In this document: piece after piece, positions 42,008 through 51,300 of the stretch
How the letters are laid out: the number at the start of each line of letters is the position of its first letter
Numbering within the stretch: position 1 is the stretch's first letter
Assembly: GCA_963800975.1 (NCBI GenBank)
Contig: CAWDDB010000013.1
Coordinates: forward strand, 62,001-126,000
Reading direction: 5' to 3'
Length of the DNA stretch: 64,000 nucleotides
DNA from: JALYGY01 sp963800975
Lineage (GTDB): Bacteria; Actinomycetota; Rubrobacteria; Rubrobacterales; Rubrobacteraceae
Made by a program: the position numbers and the translations under genes
The notes under the pieces: model-generated
The model's database searches: none
Seen by the model: only the letters and a program-made list of their open reading frames with translations
What the model was told of the DNA's origin: nothing

Positions 42008-43006
42008 GTGTCGTACTCTGGCTTCTCGGATGGAGTATTCGATGAGCGAACGGGAGCGTTTGTGACCGGCGAGAACGGTCTCGTCGAGCGGTTGCTCGCG
42101 GGCGACAGGCGGGCTTTGGCGCGTGTGATCTCCAGGATAGAGCGCGGCGACCCGGAGACGCAAGAGATCGTGGCCGCCATGTACCCGAAGACGGGCGGGG
42201 CATGGAGCATCGGCTTCACGGGACCGCCCGGTGTGGGAAAGAGCAGCATCATCGCGAAGCTCATCGAGCTCTACCGCGCGGAAGACAAGAGGATCGGGGT
42301 GGTCTCGGTCGACCCGTCGAGCCCTTTTACCAGGGGCGCCATACTCGGGGACCGCATCCGGCTCTCTGACCACTTCCTGGATTCTGGCGTCTTTATCCGC
42401 TCGATGGGAACCAGGGGACACCTTGGGGGGCTCGCCGGGTCATCGAGGCTCGCCGCCCTCGCGATGGAGGCCTCGGGGATCGACGTCGTGCTCTACGAGA
42501 CGGTGGGCGTGGGGCAGGGCGAGGTCGAGGTCGCCTCGGCGGCCGACACCGTGGTGCTGGCTTTGCAGCCCGGGGCGGGGGACGCGGTGCAGGCGCTCAA
42601 GGCCGGGGTCATGGAGATCGCCGACATCTTCTGCATAAACAAGGCAGACCACCCGCAGGCCAAGGGCGCGGCGAATGAGGTGCGCTCCATCCTGGACATC
42701 GGGCAGGAGCTCGACCCGCAGCCGTGGTTCCCCCCGATCCTCATGACCCGCGGCGACACCGGGGAGGGCGTCGAGGAGCTGAAAGAGACCATCGAGGAGC
42801 ACCGCGACTACCTCGAAGAGAGCGGAAAGCTGGAGGAGAGGCGGCGCGCCTCGCTCAGGGAGTTCGTCATCTCCTGGGCCAAGCAGCGGCTCGAAGAGGA
42901 GATGCAGGAGCGCCTCGCAAAAGAAGACGACGATCTCATGGAGAAGGTATACGGCAGGGAGCTGGATCCCATCTCGGCTTCTGAGAAACTCTTCCGGGAG
43001 GTGTGA
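42008..43006 (+). CDS. meaB: MeaB-type G3E GTPase (methylmalonyl-CoA mutase chaperone)
   Basis: P-loop GTPase that loads and protects adenosylcobalamin in methylmalonyl-CoA-type mutases. Walker A is GFTGPPGVGKSS. VDPSSPFTRGAILGDRIRLS, then YETVGVGQGEVEVASAADTV and NKADHPQAKGAA (NKxD) are all present. The C-terminal dimer arm ends GRELDPISASEKLF. The start is uncertain: GTG 42008 gives 332 residues, while GTG 42062 (GGGAG upstream) gives the usual N-terminus TGENGLVERLLAGDRRALAR. No mutase gene is in the window, though a BtuF-like cobalamin-binding protein gene follows 140 bases later, a sensible B12 link. Confidence 0.9.
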   Translation: MSYSGFSDGVFDERTGAFVTGENGLVERLLAGDRRALARVISRIERGDPETQEIVAAMYPKTGGAWSIGFTGPPGVGKSSIIAKLIELYRAEDKRIGVVSVDPSSPFTRGAILGDRIRLSDHFLDSGVFIRSMGTRGHLGGLAGSSRLAALAMEASGIDVVLYETVGVGQGEVEVASAADTVVLALQPGAGDAVQALKAGVMEIADIFCINKADHPQAKGAANEVRSILDIGQELDPQPWFPPILMTRGDTGEGVEELKETIEEHRDYLEESGKLEERRRASLREFVISWAKQRLEEEMQERLAKEDDDLMEKVYGRELDPISASEKLFREV

Positions 43007-43052
43007 TCGCGAATCCGGGTCAACGCGTTCGAAAACAGTAGGCCCCACCCTG

Positions 43053-43081
43053 GTAGAGACGTCCCGCCGGCACGTCTCTAC
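43053..43081. repeat. GTAGAGACGT palindromic hairpin
   Basis: Perfect 10-bp stem GTAGAGACGT/ACGTCTCTAC around CCCGCCGGC, between meaB and the BtuF-like gene. It has the same GTAG...CTAC ends as the elements at 27399 and 28284, so it may belong to a related REP-like class, or act as the meaB terminator. Confidence 0.55.
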
Positions 43082-43146
43082 GGACCAATGCACCGTATCC
43101 TCACCGAGCATAGATCAACCGGAAACCCTGTGAGGCCCTCAATACC

Positions 43147-43911
43147 GTGACCCCGCAACGCATCGTCAGCCTGGTGCCCAGCCTTACCGAGGCCCTTTTC
43201 GCCTTCGGGGTGGGGGAGAGGGTCGTCGGCCGCACCCGCTACTGCCTGTGGCCTGCCCGCGCGGTTGGGAAGGTGCCGACCGTAGGAGGAACCAAGAAGG
43301 TAGACGTGGCCCGCCTTCTGGAGCTTGACCCCGACCTCGTCGTCGCTGTGAAGGAGGAGAACAGCAGGGAGAACGTCGAGAAGGTCCAGGAAGCCGGCGT
43401 TCCCGTCTTCGTCGGCGCTCCGGAGAGCGTGGAGGGTGCCATCTGGCTCCTGCGGGAGCTGGCCAGGGCCGTCGAGGCGCCCAGGGTAGAGCCCGTTCTG
43501 GATCCCATCCAGCGCGTGTACGGCAGGTTGCGGCAGGGCGCGGCTTGTCCGGAGGCCCCGCGCGTGTTCGTGCCGATCTGGAAGAACCCCTACATGAGCG
43601 TCGGGTCGGACACCTACGCCCACGACGTGCTACAGACCTGCGGAGGCCTGAACGTGTGCGGGGGATCGACCCGCTACCCACTGGTAACGCCGGAGAAGGT
43701 AGAGGAATCGCAGCCCGACGTCGTACTGCTGCCGGACGAGCCCTACCCGTTTTGCGCCGAGGACCTCGAGGAGTTCTACGACCTCGACATCCCCGCCGCC
43801 CACGAGGACAGGATCTTCCTGGTGGACGGCAAGCTCATCACCTGGTACGGACCCCGCATGGCGAGCAGCCTCGCCCAGCTCGCAGCTTTGCTCGGTACCC
43901 GGCCTGGTTGA
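43147..43911 (+). CDS. BtuF-like periplasmic-binding-fold protein without signal peptide
   Basis: 254 residues of the helical-backbone metal-receptor fold used for cobalamin, haem and siderophore uptake. RIVSLVPSLTEALFAFGVGE, then VVGRTRYCLWP, LELDPDLVVA and YPLVTPEKVEESQPDVVLLP are standard. There is no signal peptide or lipobox, so it is cytoplasmic as predicted, and no ABC permease or ATPase is adjacent. It may be a cobalamin-binding protein rather than a transporter part; proximity to meaB supports B12. Starting at GTG 43147 puts RIVSLVPS at residue 5, leaving no room for a leader. Confidence 0.75.
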   Translation: MTPQRIVSLVPSLTEALFAFGVGERVVGRTRYCLWPARAVGKVPTVGGTKKVDVARLLELDPDLVVAVKEENSRENVEKVQEAGVPVFVGAPESVEGAIWLLRELARAVEAPRVEPVLDPIQRVYGRLRQGAACPEAPRVFVPIWKNPYMSVGSDTYAHDVLQTCGGLNVCGGSTRYPLVTPEKVEESQPDVVLLPDEPYPFCAEDLEEFYDLDIPAAHEDRIFLVDGKLITWYGPRMASSLAQLAALLGTRPG

Positions 43912-43995
43912 CCGATAAAACGGGGCGCAAAGGTCACCCGACGCAAACGCATTCCCCTTCGGCGCTCGCCGTGCTCACCTGATCGGTCGGTCTCG

Positions 43996-45360
43996 TTACA
44001 CCACCACCCTGGCCGTCGAGAACTCGGAGGTGTCGCCGGTTGAGTTCCTAGTGGCGGTTGCGGTTACGCTCTGGCCGGCGCCGACCTTGTTTTCGGGAAT
44101 GAAGGTGAAGCTCCCTGTGTTGCCGTTGGCGTTGGTGCTCACGCTCTTCTGGCCTATGTACTTCTTGCCCTCGGCACCCCCCGAGGGCGGGTTGGAGTAG
44201 AAGCGGAGCCTGAAGGTCTCGTCGGGCTCGCTGTTGAGAGATCCCTTTATGGTCGTCGTTGGCCCCGAGTTCTGGGCTGAGGTGAGGTTTGGTTTGTTCT
44301 GGAGGTTGTTAGGGCCGTCGTCGGGATCGTCATCGTCGTTGGCTGTGGTGCCGAACCCGATCTCGCTCCCACCCACCAGATCGATGCCGAGCGCGTTCTC
44401 GAAGATGGAGTTGCGCGCGATGCTGTTGCCTGTGCTGGTGTCGTCGGGGTCCTGTGTGAAGTCGTTCCAGTGGCCTACAGTGACGCCGTCGCCGCTGTTG
44501 AAGGCGATGGTGTTGGCGTCTCCGGGTAGGGTGCCTCCGACCAGGTTGTCGGACGAATTGCCGTCTATCTCCACCCCGCTACCGGCGTTGGTCAAGGCGC
44601 CGGTTCCGTTTTTCTTGGTCCCGATGAGGTTGCCAAGGACCGCGTTGTCTGCGGCCTGCGAGAAGATCCCGACGCCCCCGGATCCGTTGCCGGAGATCAG
44701 GTTGCGCCCCTCGACTCTGCCGCTCCCGACGGTATTGCCGGAGGTGCCCTCGCTGTAGATGACGACGCCCCTGCCGTCGTTACCGCGGTCAAGGGTGCCC
44801 GAAGGGTCCGTGCCGATAAAGTTTCCCACCACCCTGGTGCCGTGGGCGTTGGAGCCGAAGCCACCGACGTCGATGCCGTTGCTGCCGAAACGGTTGATCA
44901 CCAACCCCTTGATCGTGCTGTTCGAGGCGCGGATTTTCAGACCCTGCTCGGTGGGTCCGGAGTCTTCTCCGTTCAGCTCTATTCTTAGCACCGCGTTTGT
45001 GCCCTGAGACAGGATGTTCTTGCTGGCCCCCGGCTGCGTGTAGCCGTCTATGGTAACCGGCCAGGTGATCTGGGGCAGCTGCGACTTCGGCTTTATCGTC
45101 TGCACCCCGCCGCCCCCGATGTCGAAGTGTATGGCATCCTTCGAGCTCGTACCGTTGGCGTCTTCGATCGCCTCGCGCAGGGTACATCCGCTGGCATTGC
45201 AGGTACCGTCGCCCGGGTCTGCTGTGTTGGTGACGGTGAAGATGGTGGCGTAGGCCGGTCCGGCCGCTACCAGCAGGCCAAAGGCCACGAGGATCGCTAG
45301 CAATAACCTCGCAGCCAGTCCCCCGCTCCCCACAGATCCATTTTCTCTTGGTGAGATCAT
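43996..45360 (-). CDS. Secreted CSLREA-type parallel beta-helix protein, copy 3
   Basis: 454 residues. A signal peptide (LLLAILVAFGLLVAAGPAYA) is followed by the CSLREA-type motif CNASGCTLREAIEDANG, then TIDGYTQPGAS. Right-handed beta-helix turns follow (repeats of GN-x-IGTD-x-SGT and GNLIGTKKNGTGAL). The end is a beta domain with TATATRNSTGDTSEFSTARV. There is no LPxTG or other anchor, so it is presumably released or wall-associated non-covalently. Beta-helices of this type bind polysaccharides or act as adhesins or lyases; no catalytic residues stand out. It is 41 bases downstream of copy 2, last of three paralogs. ATG 45360 has GGAGC upstream. Confidence 0.82.
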   Translation of the reverse strand: MISPRENGSVGSGGLAARLLLAILVAFGLLVAAGPAYATIFTVTNTADPGDGTCNASGCTLREAIEDANGTSSKDAIHFDIGGGGVQTIKPKSQLPQITWPVTIDGYTQPGASKNILSQGTNAVLRIELNGEDSGPTEQGLKIRASNSTIKGLVINRFGSNGIDVGGFGSNAHGTRVVGNFIGTDPSGTLDRGNDGRGVVIYSEGTSGNTVGSGRVEGRNLISGNGSGGVGIFSQAADNAVLGNLIGTKKNGTGALTNAGSGVEIDGNSSDNLVGGTLPGDANTIAFNSGDGVTVGHWNDFTQDPDDTSTGNSIARNSIFENALGIDLVGGSEIGFGTTANDDDDPDDGPNNLQNKPNLTSAQNSGPTTTIKGSLNSEPDETFRLRFYSNPPSGGAEGKKYIGQKSVSTNANGNTGSFTFIPENKVGAGQSVTATATRNSTGDTSEFSTARVVV

Positions 45361-45401
45361 ACTCTCGCTCCTTGCCTGGTGCGGCGTCCAGCTCTGCCCG
45401 G

Positions 45402-46754
45402 CTACTCGACCTCCGCGGGCGCCGAGAACTCTGAGGTGTCGCCCGTGGAGTTCCTCATGGCCGTGGCGGTTATGTTCCGTCCCACAGCGACCTTGTCATC
45501 GGGCTTGAAGGTGAAGGAGACGTTGCCGTGCTGGTTGGTCGTAACGCTCTTCTGGCCGATGAAAGTCTTGCCTTCGCTGCTGCCGGATGGGTTTGAGAAG
45601 AACCGGAGCACGAACTCCTTTCCGGGCTTGCTGTTGAGGGATCCCTTTATGGTGGTCTCGTTCCCTGCGTTCTCGGCGGAGTTCAGGATGGGGAAGTTCT
45701 GCAGGTTGTTGGGACCCGTGTCCGCGTCGTCGGGATCGTTGGGGGTGGGGCCATCCTCGGCGAGGTCTATGCCCAGGCCGTCGGGAAACAGATCTATGTT
45801 GCCGAAGATGGAGTTGCGCGCGATGATGTTGTGGTACGTAAAGGTCTCGCAGCAGACCGTAACACCATCGCCACTGTTGAAGGCGATGGTGTTGGCGGCT
45901 CCCGCGGTCCCGCCCCCGACGACGTTCCGGAACCCGCTACCCCAGATACGCACGCCGCCACCGGAGTTGCCCAGAGCGCTGGTCCCATCCTTCTCGGTGC
46001 CGATTAGGTTGCCCTCGATCTCGTTGAGGTTCGCGTTGCGGATGTAGACGCCCCTTCCGTCGTTCCCGGAGATGAGGTTGCGCGCCTGTGGCGTGGTGCC
46101 CCCGATGGTGTTGTCGTCCCCGCCGCTGCCGAACACGAACACGCCGCTTCCGGAATTGCCTCGATCCACGGTGCCGGAGGGGTCGGTGCCGATGAAGTTG
46201 CCTTCTACCCGGGTTCTCTGCAGTGGGACATCCGGATCGGCGGGGCTGCTGCCGACTTTGACGCCTTCGTCGAAGCGGTTGATCACCAGCCCCCTGATCA
46301 CGCTGTCAGTCGCGCTTATGCTCAACCCATCCGCCGAGATCCCCGCGTTCTCGCCGTTGAGCTGGATCTTGAGCTTCGCGTTGGTGCCCTTCTTCAGGTT
46401 GTTATCGCTGGCCCCCGGCTGCGTGTAGCCGTCTATGGTAACGGGGTCGGTTATGGTCGGCAGCTCCGAGTCGGGCTTTATGGTCTTGACCCCGGTTCCG
46501 CCGGGGATGCCGAAGCGTATGGCGTCCTTTTCGGGGCTGTCGTTTGCCGCGTCGATCGCCTCGCGCAGGGTGCATCCGCTGGCGTTGCAGATGCCGTTGC
46601 CGTCGTCGGCGGTGGTGTCGACGACGTAGAGGATGGGGAGGGCGTGGGCGGACCTCTCGGTGAGCGAACCCGCGACCAGAAGCGCCGCGAACAGAAAGCC
46701 CAAAGCCAGGACCCCTCTCCCCACGGATCTCTTTTCCTCTGACGAGATGATCAT
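45402..46754 (-). CDS. Secreted CSLREA-type parallel beta-helix protein, copy 2
   Basis: 450 residues, same plan as its two neighbours: signal peptide (ALGFLFAALLVAGS region), CNASGCTLREAIDAANDS, TIDGYTQPGAS, beta-helix coils (GNFIGTDPSGTVDRGNSGSG, GNLIGTEKDGTSAL) and a C-terminal domain ending MRNSTGDTSEFSAPAEV. ATG 46754 gives an N-terminus (MIISSEEKRSVGRG) that mirrors copy 3 (MISPRENGSVGSGG), which decides the start over upstream codons. It is closer to copy 3 than to copy 1 in this region, pointing to a recent duplication. The extra turn with VTVCCETFTYHN adds a Cys pair absent from the others. Confidence 0.82.
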   Translation of the reverse strand: MIISSEEKRSVGRGVLALGFLFAALLVAGSLTERSAHALPILYVVDTTADDGNGICNASGCTLREAIDAANDSPEKDAIRFGIPGGTGVKTIKPDSELPTITDPVTIDGYTQPGASDNNLKKGTNAKLKIQLNGENAGISADGLSISATDSVIRGLVINRFDEGVKVGSSPADPDVPLQRTRVEGNFIGTDPSGTVDRGNSGSGVFVFGSGGDDNTIGGTTPQARNLISGNDGRGVYIRNANLNEIEGNLIGTEKDGTSALGNSGGGVRIWGSGFRNVVGGGTAGAANTIAFNSGDGVTVCCETFTYHNIIARNSIFGNIDLFPDGLGIDLAEDGPTPNDPDDADTGPNNLQNFPILNSAENAGNETTIKGSLNSKPGKEFVLRFFSNPSGSSEGKTFIGQKSVTTNQHGNVSFTFKPDDKVAVGRNITATAMRNSTGDTSEFSAPAEVE

Positions 46755-46830
46755 TGCTGTGCCCATTCCTTTCTTCGGGGGCAAACGATCCAGACTCCGC
46801 CCCACAGCTTGGGCGGTCATCTCTGCCCGG

Positions 46831-48204
46831 CTACTCGACCTCCTCTGATCCGGAGAACTCGGAGGTGTTGTCCGTGGTGGTACCCGTGGCCGTGGCGGTT
46901 ATGTTCTGATTCCCGCCGACCTTGTTTTCGGGAATGAAGGTGAAGCTCCCGGTGTCACCGCTAGCGTTGGTGGTCACGTTCTTGGCTCCAATGTACTTTT
47001 TGCCCTCGTTGCCCGAAGGGTTGGAGAAGAAGCGGATCCTGAAGGTCCTGTTGGGGACGCTGTTGAGGGATCCCTTCACGGTGGTCGCGGTCGCGGAGTT
47101 CTCGGCCGAGGTGAGGTTTGGCTTGTTCTGGAGGTTGTTGGGGCCGGTATCAGGGTCGTCGGGGTCGTTGGGGGTCGCGCCGTCGTCATCCAGGTTTATG
47201 CCTAGCCCGTCGTTCTCGAAGATGGAGTTGCGCAGGATGCTGTTACCTGTGCTGGTGCTGTTCCAGACCTGAACACCGTCCTCATCATTGAAAGCGATGG
47301 TGTTGGCCGACGTCGAGATCGTGCCCCCGACGATGTTGTCGGTGGCGCCTCCCTGGCCGGCAAACATGTACACTCCGTCACCGGAGTTGCCCAGGGCGTC
47401 GGTCCCGTTCTTCTTGGTGCCGATGAGGTTGCCGTAGATCGCGTTTTCCCTCCCGCCGACGATCAGGACGCCCGACTTGTCGTTGCCGGAGATAAGGTTG
47501 CGCGCGGCGGATCTGCTGCCCCCGACGGTGTTGCTTGCGGTGCCAGGGTCGCTTATGAGAGCCACGCCAGCGCCATTGGCCCGGGCCGAGGTGCCGGAAG
47601 GATCGGTGCCGATGAAGTTGCCCACCACACGGTTATCCTCGGTCTCGAAACCGGGATAGCCTATGCTGATGCTGTTGCCGTCGAAGCTGTTGATCACCAG
47701 CCCCTTGATCACGCAGTCCGATGCTCCCCGGATGCGGAGCGCTTCCGACGCGACACCGGCACCGGATCCATCCAACTCGATCTTCAAGACCGCGTTTGTG
47801 CCCTGGGCCAGGTTGTTCTTGCTGGCCCCCGGCTGGGTGTAGCCGTCTATGGTCAGCTGCTCGGAGATGAACGGGAGCCTCGAGGTAGGGGAGATAGTCT
47901 TGACCCCGCCGCCAGGGATGTCGAACCTGATCGTGTCGGCGGTGGTGGCGTTAGCCTCGTTGATCGCCTCGCGCAAAGTACAGCCGCCGTTCGGGTTGCA
48001 GTCGCCGTCACCGGGATCGGCGGTGTTGTTGACCGTGAGGGTCGCGGCGTAGGCTGGCTCGGCCATAAGTACCAGACACGCGGTCATGAGAGCCGCCAAC
48101 AGAAAGCCCAGGGCTCCCTCTCTCGCCCGACTCCTTGTTGCCCTTCGGAGCCAGCCGGGCCCGGTCGCCGTCGTCGTGGGTGGAAGGATCGCCCGCGGAT
48201 TCAT
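46831..48204 (-). CDS. Secreted CSLREA-type parallel beta-helix protein, copy 1
   Basis: 457 residues and first in the row. Signal peptide core LGFLLAALMTACLVLMAEPAYA-like, then NNTADPGDGDCNPNGGCTLR, EAINEANATTADTIRFDIPG and TIDGYTQPGAS. Coil repeats (GNFIGTDPSGTSARANGAGV, GNLIGTKKNGTDALGNSGDG) and the C-terminal TATATGTTTDNTSEFSGSEE follow. ATG 48204 has AGGAAAAC upstream; ATG 48219 is possible. The 132 bases between the regulator's stop and this start have no strong terminator, so regulator and all three copies may be one transcript. Confidence 0.82.
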   Translation of the reverse strand: MNPRAILPPTTTATGPGWLRRATRSRAREGALGFLLAALMTACLVLMAEPAYAATLTVNNTADPGDGDCNPNGGCTLREAINEANATTADTIRFDIPGGGVKTISPTSRLPFISEQLTIDGYTQPGASKNNLAQGTNAVLKIELDGSGAGVASEALRIRGASDCVIKGLVINSFDGNSISIGYPGFETEDNRVVGNFIGTDPSGTSARANGAGVALISDPGTASNTVGGSRSAARNLISGNDKSGVLIVGGRENAIYGNLIGTKKNGTDALGNSGDGVYMFAGQGGATDNIVGGTISTSANTIAFNDEDGVQVWNSTSTGNSILRNSIFENDGLGINLDDDGATPNDPDDPDTGPNNLQNKPNLTSAENSATATTVKGSLNSVPNRTFRIRFFSNPSGNEGKKYIGAKNVTTNASGDTGSFTFIPENKVGGNQNITATATGTTTDNTSEFSGSEEVE

Positions 48205-48336
48205 GTTTTCCTGCCTCACCTTTTGTTTGTGACATGAGGATCATAGCCGGAGGCTCTTTGCTGGCTCTTAGCTGTAGCGGTCCGTGCGTACTTAGTTTTA
48301 GGTATTTCTCGAGCCCTATCTGCGAAAGTGGCTGTT

Positions 48337-51300
48337 CTACCTGCGGTCTTGCTCTCTTTGTTCGCTCAGCCAGGCGACGAGCTGGGTTCGGGAGCGCAGG
48401 TCGAGCTTGGAGAGGATGTTGGAGACGTGGGTGTTGACCGTGTGCTCTGAGAGCGACAGCTCGGCGGCTATCTCGCGGCTCGTCAGCCCGTGCGCGACGA
48501 GCGTCGAGATCTCCCACTGGCGGCGAGTGAGAACGTCGGGCCGCGCGCTCGACGGATCCTGCGGCGCCTCAGAGGCCGGCGCCGCAGGCGTGTCGGGTTC
48601 CCTCGCGAGGGCGTACCCGACCGCGTCTTCGGGGGACATCGCGCGTCCCTCCGCCCACGCGGCGGCGTCGAGCGTGACGGAGGACAGGTCTCTGTCGCGG
48701 TCGGCGCGTTCGCACTGGGGTACCGGGGTGCCGATGTCCCCGCGCAGGGCTTCGGCCGCGCCGAACAGGCGCGCCGCGCGGCCCAACTCCCCGCGCGCGA
48801 GCGCCGTCGCGGCCAGCGCTTCGAGCACGCTGGCGGTGCGCCACCTGTCCCCTAGCTCGTGGTGGATCCCCAGGCTCTCCTCGAGCAGCTCCTCGGCCTC
48901 CTCAAGGTCGCCCCGATGACGGGCCAGGACACCGAGCTCGTTGAGCGACCAGGCGATGCCCTCCCTGTACCCTGCTTCCCTGGACAGCGCGAGGCCTTCG
49001 TTCAGCAGCCTACTCGCCCGCTCGTGGTCGCCCTCGTGTTGGGCCGTCGCTCCCAGGTTGACGAGCGACCAGGCTATGCCTTCGGCGTCGTCCAGCCCCC
49101 TGTAGAGGGTCAGGGCCTCCGTGCACAGCGTCCGCGCTCGCCTGTAGTTCTCCTGCAACCACGCCACGAAGCCGAGGCCGTCGAGCGCGCGGGCGATGCC
49201 TTCCTCGTTGCCCAGCTTGCGCTGCAGGGCCAGGCTCTCCTCGTGGATTGCCACGGCCCTCGCGTATCGACCGCGCTCCCGCGCGATGCTCCCCAGGCTC
49301 TGCAGGGCGGAGGCGATGCCAAGCTCGTCCTCGAGCTCGCGGTAGAGCGCCAGGCTCTCCTCCAGCAGGACCGTGGCCCTGACGTAGTCGCACTGCAAAA
49401 AGGCCAGAACCCCGGCCCCGGTCAGCGCCTTCGCCCTGAGGCCTGCCGCGGAGTCGTGGGCGCGGGCGAGCGTTCCCTCCAGCCACTCGCGTCCTTCGCC
49501 GTAGTGTCCGCGCGTGTAGCAGAAGCGCCACAGGGCGCCGGCCAGCCGCAGACCGACCTCGGGATCCCCGTCCTCCTCGAGCGACCAGGCTATCGCCGCC
49601 CGCAGGTTGCCGTACTCGTTCTCGAGCCGGTCCAGCCACGCTGCCTGCTGCGCCCCGGTTAGGTCTGGCTCGGCCCCCTCGGCGAGGCCCATGAAGTAGT
49701 CCGCGTGGCGTCGCCTGGCCTCGGGAGCCCCGCCGGACTCGCGCAGCCTCCCGACCCCGTACTGGCGCACGGGCTGCAGGAGCCGGTAGCGCACCTCGCC
49801 ATCGTCGCCCATCTCCGCCATCACCAGCGATTTGTCGACGAGCCGGAAGACGAGGCCCGGGATGTCTTCCCTCTCCAGGCCGCCGCCGGAGCCCACCGCC
49901 TCGGCGGCGCCCAGGTGCCAGCCCCCCGCGAAGACCGAGAGCCGTCCGAACAGCACCCGCTCGGGCTCATCGAGCAGATCGTAGCTCCAGTCCAGCGTCC
50001 CGCGCAGCGTCTGGTGGCGGGGATCCGCCGTCCGGGCGCCGCCCGTCAGGAGCTTGAGTGGGTCCGCGAGCCGCTCCGAGATCTGCTGCACGGAGAGCAC
50101 GCCCACCCGCGCGGCGGCCAGCTCGATGGCGAGGGGCATGCCGTCCAGCATCCTGCACACGTCCGCCACCGCGCCGGCGTTTCGCGGGCTCGCCACGAAG
50201 CCCGTGCGCCGGCGCCTGGCCCGCTCCACGAACAGCCGCGCCGACCCGTACCCTTCCAGCTCCCCGAGCGTGGGCTGTCGATGCGGGTCGGGCGTGGAGA
50301 GCGAGGGCACGAGCCAGGTGGTCTCCTCCGAGATGTTGAGAGCCTCCCGGCTGGTGGCCAGGACCCTGAGGCCCGGGCACGTGAGGAGTAGCTTCTCGAC
50401 GAGCCTGGCGCAGGCGTCCACCAGGTGCTCGCAGTTGTCCAGCACGAGCAGCATCTCCTTGCCCTTCGAGGCGTCCACCAGCGCGGATGCGAGCGGCCGT
50501 CCCGGCTGCTCGCGCACCCCCAGGGCACCCGCCACCGCCTGCGGCACCAGCGCGTCCTCGGAGACCGGGCCAAGCTCCACCAGCCACACCCCGTCCGGGT
50601 ATGCCCCGACCAGCTCCCTCGCCACCTCCAGCGCGAGCCGTGTCTTGCCGCAGCCGCCGGCGCCGGTGAGCGTGAGCAGCCCCGTCATCGACAGAAGACG
50701 CCTGACCTCCAGCATCTCGCGCTCCCGCCCGACGAAGCTGGTGCGCGAGACGGGAAGGTTGTGCCGACGTTCGTCCCGAGACCGCACCGCCGGACCATTC
50801 CCGGGGCTCGTGACCGACACCCCGAATCGCCCGGCCAGGATCTCCTGGTGCAGGCGCCGGCTAGCCTCGCCCGGCTCGATTCCCAGGTCGCGCGAGAGGG
50901 CGGCCCTGAGCCGCTCGTGCTGCTTTAGCGCCTCTTCCCGTCGTCCGGAGAGGGCGTGCAGCCTCATCAGGCCGAAGTTTGCCTCCTCGTGCGTCGGCTC
51001 GTTGCTCACCGCCCGCTGCAGCGCCTCGATCGCCGGCCCGTATTCCTCCCGCTCTTCGTGCAGCCCGGCCAGCTCGACGAGGAGCGCCTGTTGCATCGTC
51101 CGCAACCCCTCCCTACGTTCGTCGGCCCAGCTCTCGTACCTGTCCTGGGGCAGTAGCTCCCCGGCGTGCAGCTCGATCGCCGCCCTGTAGGCGGCCGGCT
51201 CCCGCAGACGACGGGCGGCCCGCGCCGCCTCCGAGAAGGAACCGACGTCGACCCAGAGCGAGGCGTCCGGACACAGCGTGAGCAGAGCACCCTGTAGGCG

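Noticed and set aside
41679..43006. Complete toxin-antitoxin pair
   Set aside because: Only the antitoxin-like gene is present; neighbours are osmC and meaB, neither a toxin.
43007..43146. Cobalamin riboswitch before the BtuF-like gene
   Set aside because: The space is only 140 bases, with a simple palindrome and no B12-box sequence.
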